NCBI GenBank assembly: GCA_965112735.1
Contig: OZ218954.1
Coordinates: 62,001 to 126,000 of the forward strand
Source of the DNA: Phaeosaccion multiseriatum
Lineage: Eukaryota; Ochrophyta, other classes
Length of the DNA stretch: 64,000 nt
Reading direction: 5' to 3'
Positions within the stretch are counted from its first letter, which is position 1. Each line of letters begins with the position of its first letter. The notes below the pieces were generated by a model. The model was given only the letters and a program-made list of their open reading frames with translations, searched no databases and was not told the origin of the DNA. Below, in pieces: positions 42,013-52,570 of this stretch. The position numbers and the translations under genes are program-made.

Positions 42013-43315
42013 TCACTGCTTGAGCTCCAGCACGGCGAGGAAGTCTCTGGCGTAGTACATGTTGCCCTTCGCAGCGCTGTTGTTGCCCTTCGCAGCGCTG
42101 TTGTTGCCCTTCGCCACAGACGGGGTCGGTGCCTCCTGATACCAGGCAATCAAGAGAAATATGCGCCAGTCTCGTGTTAGCACAATGCAAAGGAGGTGGG
42201 TGTGGAGGTTTCGTTCTTCTTCTTGCTTCGTGGTCACATTGCCCACTGGAGGGCTTGGGGCCAAGGCCTTAACGGCACCCGATCAGCTTCAGTTTCAGCT
42301 TCAGTTTCAGCTTCAGTTTCAGCTCAGTTTCCTTCGAGGCCGATCCCTCCTCCTCCCCAGTCCTCCCTCTCCTATCTCACTCCTCCTCCTCCTCCTCCTC
42401 CTCCTCCTCCTCCTCCTCCTCCCCCTCCTCCTCCTCCTCCTCCTCCCTCCTCCTCCTCCCTCCCTCCTCCCTCCTCCTCACCTCTCCTCTCCCCCCCCCC
42501 TCCCTCCCCCCTCCCTCCCTTTCTCACCCCTTGGGTCATTGACTTACCTTGACAATGACCATGCCCGCAGCGTCAACAAGCCGTCGGACAATATCGGGGC
42601 TCACGAAATAGAAGCCCCCCACTGTGTACTTGGACTGTGAAAGTTGAAAAGTTTGTCAACGCACACAAGTCAACAAGAGGAACCAACGGACGCGGACGTT
42701 AACCACGGAATCAACGGACCGACGTTAACGACGGGAAGCAGAATGAGAACTGCGCCTTGTTCCCTTACCTGCTTTTCGAAACGTTCCCACCCGAGGGGGG
42801 ACAGAAGATTTGCAGTGGAGATGAAGGCACGTGCCACGCCAGGCGCTGGTCAGGAGGGAGGGGGGGGATGGCAGTGGATGGGCATAGGGATGGCAGTGGA
42901 TGAGCATGGTGATGGCCGTAGAGATTGGGGGCGGGTGTAAGGTGTGGAGGGCTTCACGTTGTTGGGTGGGGAGGGAAGCAAGCTTGGGGGCCAAGTAGAA
43001 AGAGAGTGAAGGAAGGAAGGGGGGAGGGAAGGAAGGAGGGAAAGGAGGAGGGGATAGGAGGACTGCTGAGATGTCATCCGCTTGGGATTGTGGGCGATTT
43101 GGGCCTGCTGTATCACCAACTGCTGGACCACTAACTTTCGCATCACTCACCGGCGTCGCTTGTGTCGCCCTTAGTGACCGCGGGGGGAGGTCGCCCTTCT
43201 GCTAATGTATTACCAACTGCTGCTGCTGCCTCACCCTCGCCCCTCCCTCCCTGCCCTCCTCCTTTTGATGCTTCTGGCGCTCCTCTTTCGCCAACACCAC
43301 CCTGACCACCTCTTG

Positions 43316-43353
<38 letters not shown>

Positions 43354-46189
43354 AACGTATCACCCACTGCTGCTGCTGGTGGTGGTGTTGGGGGCCCTGC
43401 TTGTTGTTGTGCCCCTGCCCCTGCCGCTGCCGCTGCCGCCCCTGTCGCCGCCAAAGAGGGTGTCCGAGTCGTGGTTTTCTTGAGCAGCTTTGCGATTTGC
43501 TTGAGGCACAGTGAGGTGCAGAGCCGAGCGTGTGTGTGCGTGCGTGTGTATGTGTGTGTGTGAGTGTGTGCAGGAGAGAGGGAAAGGTCAGTTCACTTCA
43601 CTTCACTTCACTCGTAACTGAGACGGACCCTGCAACTGAAACTCCAAGCCACGTACTACGCACTTTGAGGTACGAGGCGATGAGGTGGAGGTCCATGTGC
43701 ACAAGAACATCGAAACAATACACAAAGTCGAAGTGCTCGACAAACCCGGGGGGGAAGCACGGCTGCGACAGGTGCGTAAAGGACACCACGGGGCTGCGAA
43801 TGGGAAGAAGTAAGTCAACAGAAGCAACAGAGGGAAGGTAGGAGGAGTGGGTATACGAGTGAATGTAAGTAGGAGTAGGAAAGTGAGCGAGTTATGAGTA
43901 AATGTAATGGGTAAGTGAGCGAGTTATGTGTGAATGGCTCCATTCTTTCCTTCCTTCCTTCCTTCCTCCCTCCCTCCCTCCCCCCCTCCCTCCCATCCTC
44001 CCTCCCATCTTCCCTCCATCCCTCCCTCCTCCCCCCCTCCCTCCCTCCCTCACTCACTCACTTACTCCCTCCCCCCCTCCCTCCCACCCTCCCTCCCTCG
44101 CTCACTCACTCACTCACATACTCCCTTCCCCCCTCCCTCCCATCCTCCCTCCCTCCCTCCCTCCCTCCCTCCCTCCCTCCCTCTCTCTCTCTCTCTCTGC
44201 CTCCCTCCCTCCCTCTCTCCCTCCCTCCCTCCCTCACTCACTCCCTCTCTCACTCTTTGTCTCCCTCTCCCCCTCACCTTCCGTTCCTGGTGAGTAGGCC
44301 TGCCCTGCCCAGCCCCTCCCGGCAGCGCTCTATCATCTTCTCACTCGCATCCACCAGGGTCAGGTGCTTCACCAAAGGGACGACCTGAAGGGGTACGTGG
44401 CCAGGGCAGAGGTATATGGGTAGGGTTAAGGGTTAAGGGTATAAGGACTCACTCGTGCCCTCACTGACGCACCCACTCTTTCACTCACTCGCTCACTCTC
44501 GCACTCACTCACTCACCCACTCACTCACCTACTCACTCACTCGCTCATTCACTCACTCACTCACTCACTCACTTCCTCCCTTCCTCTCTCCTTCCCTCAC
44601 TCACTGACTGACTGACTGACTGACTGACTGCCTGATTGACTGACTGGCCGACTGTCGGACTGAATGACTGACTGACTGACTGACTGACTAACTGACTGAC
44701 TAACTGACTGACTGCCTGACTGACTGACTGACAGACTGAGTGACTGACTGACTGACTGACTGCCTGACAGACTGAGTGACTGACTGACTGACTGAGTGAC
44801 TGACTGACGAACTGACTGAATGAGTGACTGACTGACTGATTGAATGAGTGACTGACTGGCTGACTGACTCACTTTATCTGACTGACTGACTGACTGCTTG
44901 ACTGCCTGACTGACCTCTTTTGCGATCCTGCCCCCCCCGCAGCCAATCTCGCACACTTGGCTCTGAGGGCCGACGAAGGGGAGGATAAAGTCGCTAATCA
45001 CCTCCGACACATGGGCGGGCACGGACCATCTGCACAAAGTGGTAATATGTTATGTAAAGCCATTTGTTAATGGTGAGAGAGGGGTGGTTTAGTTTGGTGT
45101 GCAGAGTGAGTCACGCAGACACAGAAAGAAAGGCAAGTGGGGAGACAAACGAGAGGCGGAGAGAGAGAGGGAGGGAGGGAGGGAGAGAGAGAGATGGGGA
45201 GAGGGAGATCGAGGAAGAGAGGGAGAGAGAAAGGGAGGGGCGACAAAAAGGGAGACAGGGAGACAGAAGCCCGGGAGACAGACACTCAGACAGACACACA
45301 GAGACACACAGAGACAGAGACACAGGGAGAGAGAGACAGAAGGAGACCAAGAAGAGACAAAGAGAATGAGGAGAGGGAGACAGAGGGAGACAAAAGAAGA
45401 GACAAAGAGAATGAGGAGAGGGAGGCAGAGCAAGCTGAAATTGAACACTGGAGCTTGGTAGAACGGACTCACTGACTTACTCGTCTCCGACGAGGTCGAG
45501 CTGAACCTGGCCGTCCGCTGCCATCGCTCCCGCTTGAGAGCCCTTGGCCATTTTCCGCACCCACTCCTCCTCAGGCTTCCACTTGCTGAGAATGTGAGTG
45601 TCAATTTAGGGGGTGTCAGGACATGCATCGAGTGGAAGAGTGGAGGAGTGAGTAATGAGAGAGAGGGGGGGGGGGAGGGAGAAAGACCGAGGGAGAGAGA
45701 GAAGGAGAGAGAGGGGGGGAGGGAAAGGGAGCCCCCCCCTACGGAGAGAGCAGAGAGCACTTGATCCCCTCCATCCACTGCCATCCCTTCCCCCAGCACT
45801 TGGCCCCTCCATCCACTGCCATCCATTCCCCCCAGCACTTGACCCCCTCCATCCACTGCCATCCCCTCTCCCCCGCCCCTCACCTGGCGTACTGGTCCCA
45901 GAGCTTCTGATTTCCCCTGAAATTGCCCACATCGGGGTAGGTGATGGCACTGCCCAGCTGTTAACGTGTGTGGAAGTGAACGCATAACTAATGCTTCAGT
46001 TAACGCCATATTGATGCATAACGGGTGGGGTAGGTGATGGCACTGCCCAGCTGTTAACGTGTGTGGTAGTGAACGCGTAACTAATGCTTCAGGTAACGGC
46101 ATATTGATGCATAACGGGTGGGGTATGTGATGGCACTTGCACTGCCCAGCTGCATGTGTGTATGTGTGTGTGTATGTATGTGTGTGTGT

Positions 46190-46243
<54 letters not shown>

Positions 46244-46782
46244 GTGATTGGGTGTGTGTGCATCAACTCAGTCGCATAACATACTGACTCACTGACTTCA
46301 CATACTGGACTGTCTCACTCAGTGGACGAGCAGCGCAGTCATCTCTCTCCGTCTCTCTTTTCTCTCCGTCCCTTCTGTCCCTCTGTACCTCTATCTCCGC
46401 CTCTCTCCCTTTCTTTCCCGCCCTTTCCTCTGTTTGACTGTATCTTGATATCTCTCTCTGTCTCTCTCTGTCTCTCTCTCTCTCTCCGCAACTCGTCCTC
46501 CTTCCGTCTCATGCTCTGCAGCCCCCCCCCCCTCCCCTCCCCTCCCATCCCTCCTCTCTCTTTCTCTCCGCCCCTCTCTCCATTGCTCCCTCCCTCTGTC
46601 GCCCTCTCGCCCTGTGGTGTGGGCTGTTATGTGAAGTGGCTCCCTGACCTGCCCTGACCTGCCCTAACCTGCTGGATGAGCTGCGTGACCATCTCGTTGC
46701 CGCGCATGCTGTCTTTCTGCAGCTCCTCCTCGCACTCCTCCATCTGAGATTCCGATTCCTTGTTAAGGTCGAACGGTCTGAG
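42013..46782 (-). CDS. Class I SAM-dependent methyltransferase
   Basis: Ten exons join in frame: 46782-46669, 45957-45884, 45585-45481, 45029-44915, 44384-44278, 43793-43664, 43499-43151, 42845-42769, 42634-42548 and 42135-42013, at least 426 residues. The N-terminus is open: the frame may begin at an internal ATG at 46743 or in an upstream exon I could not find. Motif I is VCEIGCGGGRIAKE, motif post-I is LTLVDASEKMIERC, motif II is FDFVYCFDVLVHMD, followed by SYLKQIAKLLKK, as in Rossmann-fold methyltransferases. The C-terminal part (TVGGFYFVSPDIVRRLVDAA, MYYARDFLAVLELKQ) is unassigned and the substrate is unknown. The exon at 43499-43151 carries a long Ala/Gly-rich insert with AAVGDTL and AAVGNTL, and the last exon has two copies of AAKGNNS; neither belongs to the methyltransferase core. 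MAADG in the third exon is another repeat-word translation. Confidence 0.85.
42375..42520. repeat. (CTC)n pyrimidine tract in methyltransferase intron
   Basis: CTC triplets, then CCCTCC-type sequence in the last intron, preceded by TTTCAGCTTCAG repeats (42289-42325). Confidence 0.9.
43935..44270. repeat. (CCTC)n / CTCACTCA simple sequence in methyltransferase intron
   Basis: A long pyrimidine-rich tract directly downstream, on the minus strand, of the exon ending at 44278; it occupies most of that intron. Confidence 0.9.
44450..44912. repeat. (ACTC)n then (TGAC)n repeats in methyltransferase intron
   Basis: ACTC tetranucleotides (about 44450-44575) are followed by GACT tetranucleotides (44600-44912) that run right up to the donor of the motif I exon at 44915. 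Confidence 0.95.
45941..46151. repeat. 93-bp tandem repeat overlapping an exon start
   Basis: Period 93 bp, about 2.2 copies (starts 45941, 46034, 46127). The unit includes the splice acceptor and first 17 bases of the methyltransferase exon at 45957-45884. The intron therefore carries an extra, nearly identical acceptor with exon start, plus a partial third. Confidence 0.9.
46155..46260. repeat. (GT)n microsatellite
   Basis: GT dinucleotides with ATGT interruptions, next to the 93-bp repeat in the same intron. Confidence 0.95.
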
Positions 46783-47897
46783 CTGAATTAAAGTGAGACA
46801 AAGAGAGGGAGGGAAAGGAGAGATAAAGAGAAGAGATATGGAGGGACAACTGTTTCAAGGCAATGGAGGGGGGATGTTTCAATATGATTTCTTCCTTTCC
46901 TCCATTTCTCCACTGTATCTTCTAGACTGTGGAGTTCTGTGCGCTACTTGCTAAGCTGCTGCCGCTGTTCTACTGGCTACTTATTCTCTTCCACAGAACA
47001 GAGTACCCACTAACCCGTCCTGCTTGACTATTGCATCTACTGACAAGGGAGAGAGAGGGGGGGGGAGAGAGAAGAGAGAGAGGAGAGGAGAGGAGAGAGA
47101 GAGAGAGAGGGAGAGAGAGAGAGAGGGAGGGAGAGAGAAGAGAGAGAGGAGAGGAGAGAGAGAGAGAGGGAGAGAGAGAGAGAGAGGAGGAGGAGGAGGA
47201 GGAGGAGGAGGAGGAGGGAGAGGAGGAGGAGGAGGAGGAGGAGGAGGAGGAGGAGGAGGAGGAGGAGGAGGAGGAGGAGGAGGAGGAGGAGGAGGAGGAG
47301 GAGGAGGAGGAGGAGGAGGAGGAGGAGGAGGAGGAGGAGGAGGAGGAGGAGGAGGAGGAGGAGGAGGAGGAGGAGGAGGAGGAGGAGGAGGAGGAGGAGG
47401 AGGAGGAGGAGGAGGAGGAGGAGGAGGAGGAGGAGGAGGAGGAGGAGGAGGAGGAGGAGGAGGAGGAGGAGGAGGAGGAGGAGGAGGAGGAGGAGGAGGA
47501 GGAGGAGGAGGAGGAGGAGGAGGAGGAGGAGAGAGGGCGAGAGAGGGAGGGGAAAGGGAGAGGAGAGAGAGGGCGAGAGAGGGAGGGGAAAGGGAGAGGA
47601 GAGAGAGGGCGAGAGAGGCAGAGGGAGAGGAGAGGGAGAGGAGAGAGAGATAACGAGTGCGCGGCCACGGCTCTTCCTGACCTTGTAAATAAAATACAGG
47701 CCTTCAGTCCTCGGTTTGTATTGCTTTGCTTCCGAGCTGGTCGCGCGCCCGTCAGCTATTTTTTTTCCCTCTTCTTTTGTCTTACGGCCCGGGCCCGCCC
47801 CTCTGCCCCTTTGTTGACTTATGTAGTACTGGGGGTCGATTTTCATTTTCAAATCACGACTTTCGTCCTCCCCCTCCTTCTGCGCTGCGCTTGAAGG
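46783..47897. other. Divergent intergenic region with a (GAG)n tract
   Basis: Between the methyltransferase (-) and the first copy of the tandem family (+). About 47040-47180 is GA/GGGA-rich, 47183-47530 is nearly pure GAG, and 47530-47650 has three copies of a GAGAGAGGGCGAGAGAGG-type unit. Frames up to 287 codons of poly-Glu, poly-Gly, poly-Leu or poly-Ser are artefacts of this. From about 47835 the sequence begins to resemble the 5' flank of the family. Confidence 0.7.
47183..47530. repeat. (GAG)n microsatellite, about 115 triplets
   Basis: The longest almost perfect triplet tract in the window, purine on one strand and pyrimidine on the other. Confidence 0.97.
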
Positions 47898-49319
47898 ATG
47901 GAGTGCGTAGAGGCCAGCATCGCAGCAGTAGGCAGGAAGGAAGACGAAATAGAGAAGGCATTGAGCGGTGAAGGCAATTACCTGGGGCTGAGGTTGGGAG
48001 GAGGATCAGCAGCAGCGGATGAGGGCGTCAGGAAGGAGCTGCTATCCCACCTGCAAGCCCAGAGGGAGAGGGAGAGGCAGCTGAGAGAGGAGAGGGGGAG
48101 ACAGGAGGCTTATCGAAGGGAGAGGGAGGCCACGCTACTACACGAGAAGGCGAAGAAGAAGGCTTACGAGAGGGACGAGAAGACTCACGAGAGGGACGAG
48201 AAGGCGAAAGAGAGGGCCTTGGAGAGAGAGAAAGAGCTACTCCTACTTCGTTTCGAGCTGCAACCACCAGCTCGTTCCCACCACCCCGATGGCAAAGGAG
48301 AGGAGGAGATCCAAGTGGGAGAAAGAAAGGGGTGCCACAAGCGAAAACGGGGCACCCCTGGAGGAGAGGATGGAGACGGGGGAAGAGCGGCCTCTGCAAC
48401 GGAAGGGCGAGTTTCTTGTCATCGAGCTGAATCGGGCAGCTGTGCACATGCCTTTGGCATGAAGGAGGTGTACGGAAAGGTGATGGAGCTCGTGGGGCAA
48501 GGGGAGTATGCTTTCGTCGCGACGGTGTGCAAGGAGTGGAGGGGGTACTACATCGTTGCGCACCCTGCCGAGACGAGCCAAAGGAGTGTAGTTGCCTCCG
48601 TCGAGCGTGTGTACTGGGCCAGGAGGCATGGCTACGAGCTCACCGTCAGCACCTTGAGGGCTGCTGCTCGGTACGGAAGTGCGAGCTTATGCAAGGCCCT
48701 TGTTCACATGGGTTGCCCCCGCGATAAGACGGTGTATAGATGGGCAGCACGGAACGAGCGGCACAGGGTGAGTGTGCTCAAGTCGCTGTGCTGTGATGAC
48801 TCGACTGCCTGTGCGGATGCGGCGGGGAGAGGGGACTTGGATCTGCTGGAGCTGCTTGTGTCGGATGAGGTGGACGCACCCTTTAATCGGAATGTGTGGC
48901 ACACAGCTGCTCGGGGAGGGCACATTTCTGTGTTTGAATGGCTGCGGAACAATCCCAAGGTCAGAGCTAAGATGAAGGGAACGTGGTGGGAGCATAGTGT
49001 ATGGGCGAATGGGCCTGCTGATGCTGCAGGTGGCTCTCACCTCTACGCTCTACAGTGGATGCATGCCAACGTGCGTCAGTTCTGTGACTGGAATGAAGAC
49101 GTTTGCGCGTCCGCGGTGCAGGAAGGCAACAGCCTGGAAGTACTGCAGTGGCTGCGCTCAGAAGAGGTGGGCTGTCCGTGGGACGGGGGTGTGTGTCCAG
49201 AGATCATTAGGAGAAATTATGAGGCATGTGGGGAAGAATTGGACATGGACGAGGACGACTTTGAGGAAATCAAGGAGTGGGTCCATGCCAATGGGCACCC
49301 CTGCAACTGCCAAGACTGA
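47898..49319 (+). CDS. Tandem family copy 1: coiled-coil / F-box-like / ankyrin-like protein
   Basis: 473 residues in one exon. Layout shared by all seven copies: a conserved N-terminus (MECVEASIAAVG, then SGEGNYLGLRLGGG), a charged coiled coil of EREATLLHEKAKKKA and ERDEKAKERALEREKE blocks, a basic patch KGCHKRKRG, an F-box-like helix pair ending VCKEWRGYY, then ankyrin-like helices (LLELLVSDEVDAPF, LEVLQWLRSEEVGCPWD) and an acidic tail. The ankyrin and VCKEWR features suggest a substrate-binding adaptor, but this is inferred. Copy 1 has an alternative 5' flank without the GTTACGGACAG pair, and a fragment of its own last codons and stop is repeated downstream (49379-49440). Confidence 0.85.
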   Translation: MECVEASIAAVGRKEDEIEKALSGEGNYLGLRLGGGSAAADEGVRKELLSHLQAQRERERQLREERGRQEAYRREREATLLHEKAKKKAYERDEKTHERDEKAKERALEREKELLLLRFELQPPARSHHPDGKGEEEIQVGERKGCHKRKRGTPGGEDGDGGRAASATEGRVSCHRAESGSCAHAFGMKEVYGKVMELVGQGEYAFVATVCKEWRGYYIVAHPAETSQRSVVASVERVYWARRHGYELTVSTLRAAARYGSASLCKALVHMGCPRDKTVYRWAARNERHRVSVLKSLCCDDSTACADAAGRGDLDLLELLVSDEVDAPFNRNVWHTAARGGHISVFEWLRNNPKVRAKMKGTWWEHSVWANGPADAAGGSHLYALQWMHANVRQFCDWNEDVCASAVQEGNSLEVLQWLRSEEVGCPWDGGVCPEIIRRNYEACGEELDMDEDDFEEIKEWVHANGHPCNCQD

Positions 49320-50268
49320 GGAAGGATCAAGTATGATGGAGGAGGATGGACTTACTCTTAGACCTGGGAATACGGGAATACGATGCCAATGGACACCCCT
49401 GCGACTGCGAGGACTGAGGAAGGAGCAAGTAAGATGAAGGAGGGGGGACTCACTCATAAACCTTGAGGGGGGAAAGAGAAGAAGAATTGACAATAGTATG
49501 ATCAAACCTTGAAAGAGAAGAAGTATTGAAAATGGTATGGTCGAGGTCGAATGAAAGGAAGTGGAGGAGGAGGGAGCGGGGGGGGTGCCCATAGCAGACT
49601 GACTGGGTCCTGCAGTGAGGGCTGCAGCGCCTGAAGAGGTGAAGCTTCAGACCTCCTTCCTCCCTCTCTGCGTGCCTGCTGTATCACCAACTGCTACTGC
49701 TGCTGCTGTGGCCCTTCGATAGGGATAGATTATCCATGAACAATCAGCTGAAACTGAAACTGTGGGTTCCTTTATCTTACTGCCACATGCATGGCCTTCA
49801 ATTCAAGCCTCCCCCCTCGGGATACCCGCTCTCTGCCCGCGCTGTCCAAATGCTCTCCTCTGGACATCGACATAATCATCGATATTGCAAATCGAGGTCG
49901 TCCCTCCTCCCCTCCTTCTCTCCCACCCACTCTGCTCTCGGTACATAGACGTGTATCATCGATGCTGCAACACCGATACAGCTTCTTCATTTCCCTCCAT
50001 TTGTCTCTGCTGCTGGTGGTTTTGCTTGACTGCTGCTACTACTACCAGCCCTGCCACCTTCCTGCCATGAACAAGCCTTCACTAAGCCATTAGCGCTGCT
50101 GGAATGCATTAAGCAGCGTCAGCGAAATACAGGAAAAGAGAAAAAAGTCGTGTTACGGACAGCAAATCGGTGTTACGGACTGAGAGGTCGACAATGAAAA
50201 ATGAAAATGGATTCCAAATTGGGCCACATTCCCTTCCTCCCCCCCTCTCTTCTGCGCTTGAGAGAAGG
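49320..50268. other. Conserved intergenic unit of the tandem family (first of six)
   Basis: About 0.9 kb repeated between all copies. In order: GAGGAAGGAGCAAGT after the stop, AATTGACAATAGTATGATC, GACTGACTGGGTCCTGCAGT, CTGTATCACCAACTGCTACT, TAGATTATCCATGAACAATC, GACATCGACATAATCATCG, TATCATCGATGCTGCAACAC, CTGCCATGAACAAGCCTTC, then the GTTACGGAC pair. Conservation is high in noncoding parts too, so whole units of about 2.3 kb were duplicated. Confidence 0.85.
50152..50185 (+). promoter_or_regulatory. Paired GTTACGGAC direct repeat upstream of copy 2
   Basis: GTTACGGACAGCAAATCGGT followed by GTTACGGAC, about 90-115 bp before the start codon. The same pair precedes copies 3 to 7 (52461, 54743, 57030, 59400, 61677). 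It could be a promoter or transcription-start element; only its conservation is seen. Confidence 0.5.
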
Positions 50269-51681
50269 ATGGAGTGCGTAGAGGCCAGCATCGCAGCAGT
50301 AGGCAGGAAGGAAGAAGCAATAGAGAAGGCGTTGAGCGGTGAGGGCAGCTATCTGGGGCTGAGGTTGGGAGGAGAAGCAGCAGCAGCGGATGAGGGGAGG
50401 AAGGAGCTGCTGTCCCACCTGCAAGCCGTGAGGGAGAGGGAGGCCACGTTACTACGCGAGAAGGCGAAGGAGAAGGTTTACGAGAGGGACGAGAAGGCGA
50501 AAGAGAAGGCTTACGAGAGGGACGAGAAGGCGAAAGAGAAGGCTCACGAGAGGGACGAGAAAGCGAAAGAGAGGGCCTTGGAGAGAGAGAAAGAGCTACT
50601 CCTACTTCGTTTCGAGCTGCAACCACCAGCACGCCCCCACCACGACCCCGATGGCAAAGGAGAGGAGGAGATCCAAGTGGGAGAAAGAAAGGGGTGCCAC
50701 AAGCGAAAACGGGGCACCCCTGGAGGAGAGGATGGAGAGGGGGGACGAGGGGCCTCTGCAACGGAAGGGCGAGTTTCTTCTCATCGAGCTGAATCGGGCA
50801 GCTGTGCACATGCCTTTGGCATGAAGGAGGTGTACGGAAAGGTGATGGAGCTCGTGGGGCAAGGGGAGTATGCTTTCGTCGCGACGGTGTGCAAGGAGTG
50901 GAGGGGGTACTACATCGTTGCGCACCCTGCCGAGACGAGCCAAAGGAGTGTAGTTGCCTCCGTCGAGCGTGTGTACTGGGCCAGGAGGCATGGCTACGAG
51001 CTCACCGTCAGCACCTTGAGGGCTGCTGCTCGGTACGGAGGTGCGAGCTTATGTAAGGCCCTTGTTCACATGGGTTGCCCCCGCGATAAGACGGTGTATA
51101 GATGGGCGGCACGGAACGAGCGGCACATGGTGAGTGTGCTCAAGTCGCTGTGCTGTGATGACTCGACTGCCTGTGCGGATGCGGCGGAGAGAGGGGACTT
51201 GGATCTGCTGGAGCTGCTTGTGTCGGATGAGGTGGACGCACCCTTTGATCGGAATGTGTGGCGCAAAGCTGCTAAGGGAGGGCGGGATTTTGTGCTTGAA
51301 TGGCTGCTGAACAATCCCAAGGTCAGCGCTAAGATGAAGGGAACGTGGTGGGAGCATATGGTATGGGCGAATGGGCCTTCTGATGCTGCAGGTGGCTCTC
51401 ACCTCGACGCTCTACAGTGGATGCATGCCAACGTGCGTCAGTTCTGTGACTGGAATGAAGACGTTTGCGCGTCCGCGGTGCAGGAAGGCAACAGCCTGGA
51501 AGTACTGCAGTGGCTGCGCTCAGAAGAGGTGGGCTGTCCGTGGGACGGGGGTGCGTGTCCAGAAATGAGCAGGAGAGAGATGGAGGCATGGGGGCAAGAA
51601 TTGGACATGGACGAGGACGACTTTGAGGAAATCAAGGAGTGGGTCCATGCCAATGGGCGCCCCTGCAACTGCGAGGACTGA
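50269..51681 (+). CDS. Tandem family copy 2
   Basis: 470 residues, single exon. The start at MECVEASIAAVGRKEEAIEK is chosen because it aligns with all other copies and the frame upstream is not conserved. One ATLLREKA block is followed by three near-identical DEKAKEKA blocks. It keeps the TPGGEDGEGG linker. In the ankyrin-like part it has VWRKAAKGGRDFVLEW and EHMVWANGPSDAAGG, the same as copy 3, and the tail CPEMSRREMEAWGQELDMDE, which is its own. Confidence 0.85.
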   Translation: MECVEASIAAVGRKEEAIEKALSGEGSYLGLRLGGEAAAADEGRKELLSHLQAVREREATLLREKAKEKVYERDEKAKEKAYERDEKAKEKAHERDEKAKERALEREKELLLLRFELQPPARPHHDPDGKGEEEIQVGERKGCHKRKRGTPGGEDGEGGRGASATEGRVSSHRAESGSCAHAFGMKEVYGKVMELVGQGEYAFVATVCKEWRGYYIVAHPAETSQRSVVASVERVYWARRHGYELTVSTLRAAARYGGASLCKALVHMGCPRDKTVYRWAARNERHMVSVLKSLCCDDSTACADAAERGDLDLLELLVSDEVDAPFDRNVWRKAAKGGRDFVLEWLLNNPKVSAKMKGTWWEHMVWANGPSDAAGGSHLDALQWMHANVRQFCDWNEDVCASAVQEGNSLEVLQWLRSEEVGCPWDGGACPEMSRREMEAWGQELDMDEDDFEEIKEWVHANGRPCNCED

Positions 51682-52570
51682 GGAAGGAGCAAGTGAGATG
51701 GAGGAGGGGGACATACTCATAAACCTTGAGGGGGAACAGAGAAGAAGAATTGACAATAGTATGATCGGGGTCGAATGAAAGGAAGTGGAGGAGGAGGGAG
51801 CGGGGGGGGTGCCCATAGCAGACTGACTGGGTCCTGCAGTGAGGGATGCAGCGCCTGAAGATGTGAAGCTTCAGACCTCCTTCCTCCCTCTCTGTGTGCC
51901 TGCTGTATCACCAACTGCTACTGCTGCTGCTGTGGCCCTTCGATAGGGATAGATTATCCATGAACAATCAGCTGAAACTGAAACTGTGGGTTCCTTTATC
52001 TTACTGCCACATGCATGGCCTTCAATTCAAGCCTCCCCCCTCGGGATACCCGCTCTCTGCCCGCGCTGTCCAAATGCTCTCCTCTGGACATCGACATAAT
52101 CATCGATATTGCAAATCGAGGTCGTCCCTCCTCCCCTCCTTCTCTCCCACCCACTATGCTCTCGGTACATAGACGTGTATCATCGATGCTGCAACACCGA
52201 TACAGCTTCTTCATTCCCCTCCATTTGTCTCTGCTGCTGGTGGTGGTGTGGTGGTGATGAATGTTGAATGTACCTCCTCTCTTTGCTTGACTGCTGCTAC
52301 TACTACCAGCCCTGCCACCTTCCTGCCATGAACAAGCCTTCACTAAGCCACTACTGCTGCTGGGATGCAGCAGTTGCGGCCCCTTTCCCTTAAGCAGCGT
52401 TGATCCCCTTATTGCAACGCGAAAACATGTGGGCATCAGCGAAATACAGGAAAAAAGTCGCGTTACGGACAGCAAATCGGTGTTACGGACAGAGAGGTCG
52501 ACAATGGGATAATGGATTCAAAATTCAAAATTCCCTTCATCCCCCTCTCTCTTCTGTGCTTGTGAGAAGG

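Noticed and set aside
42725-43150. Minus-strand frame SDAKVSGPAVGDTAGPN as a methyltransferase exon
   Set aside because: It reads through the GTGAGTGATG donor at 43150; the AVGDTA word here is taken as intronic.
47024-47894. Frames of 200-290 codons encoding poly-Glu, poly-Gly, poly-Leu or poly-Ser
   Set aside because: All come from the (GAG)n tract and its GA-rich borders; no non-repetitive coding sequence is attached.
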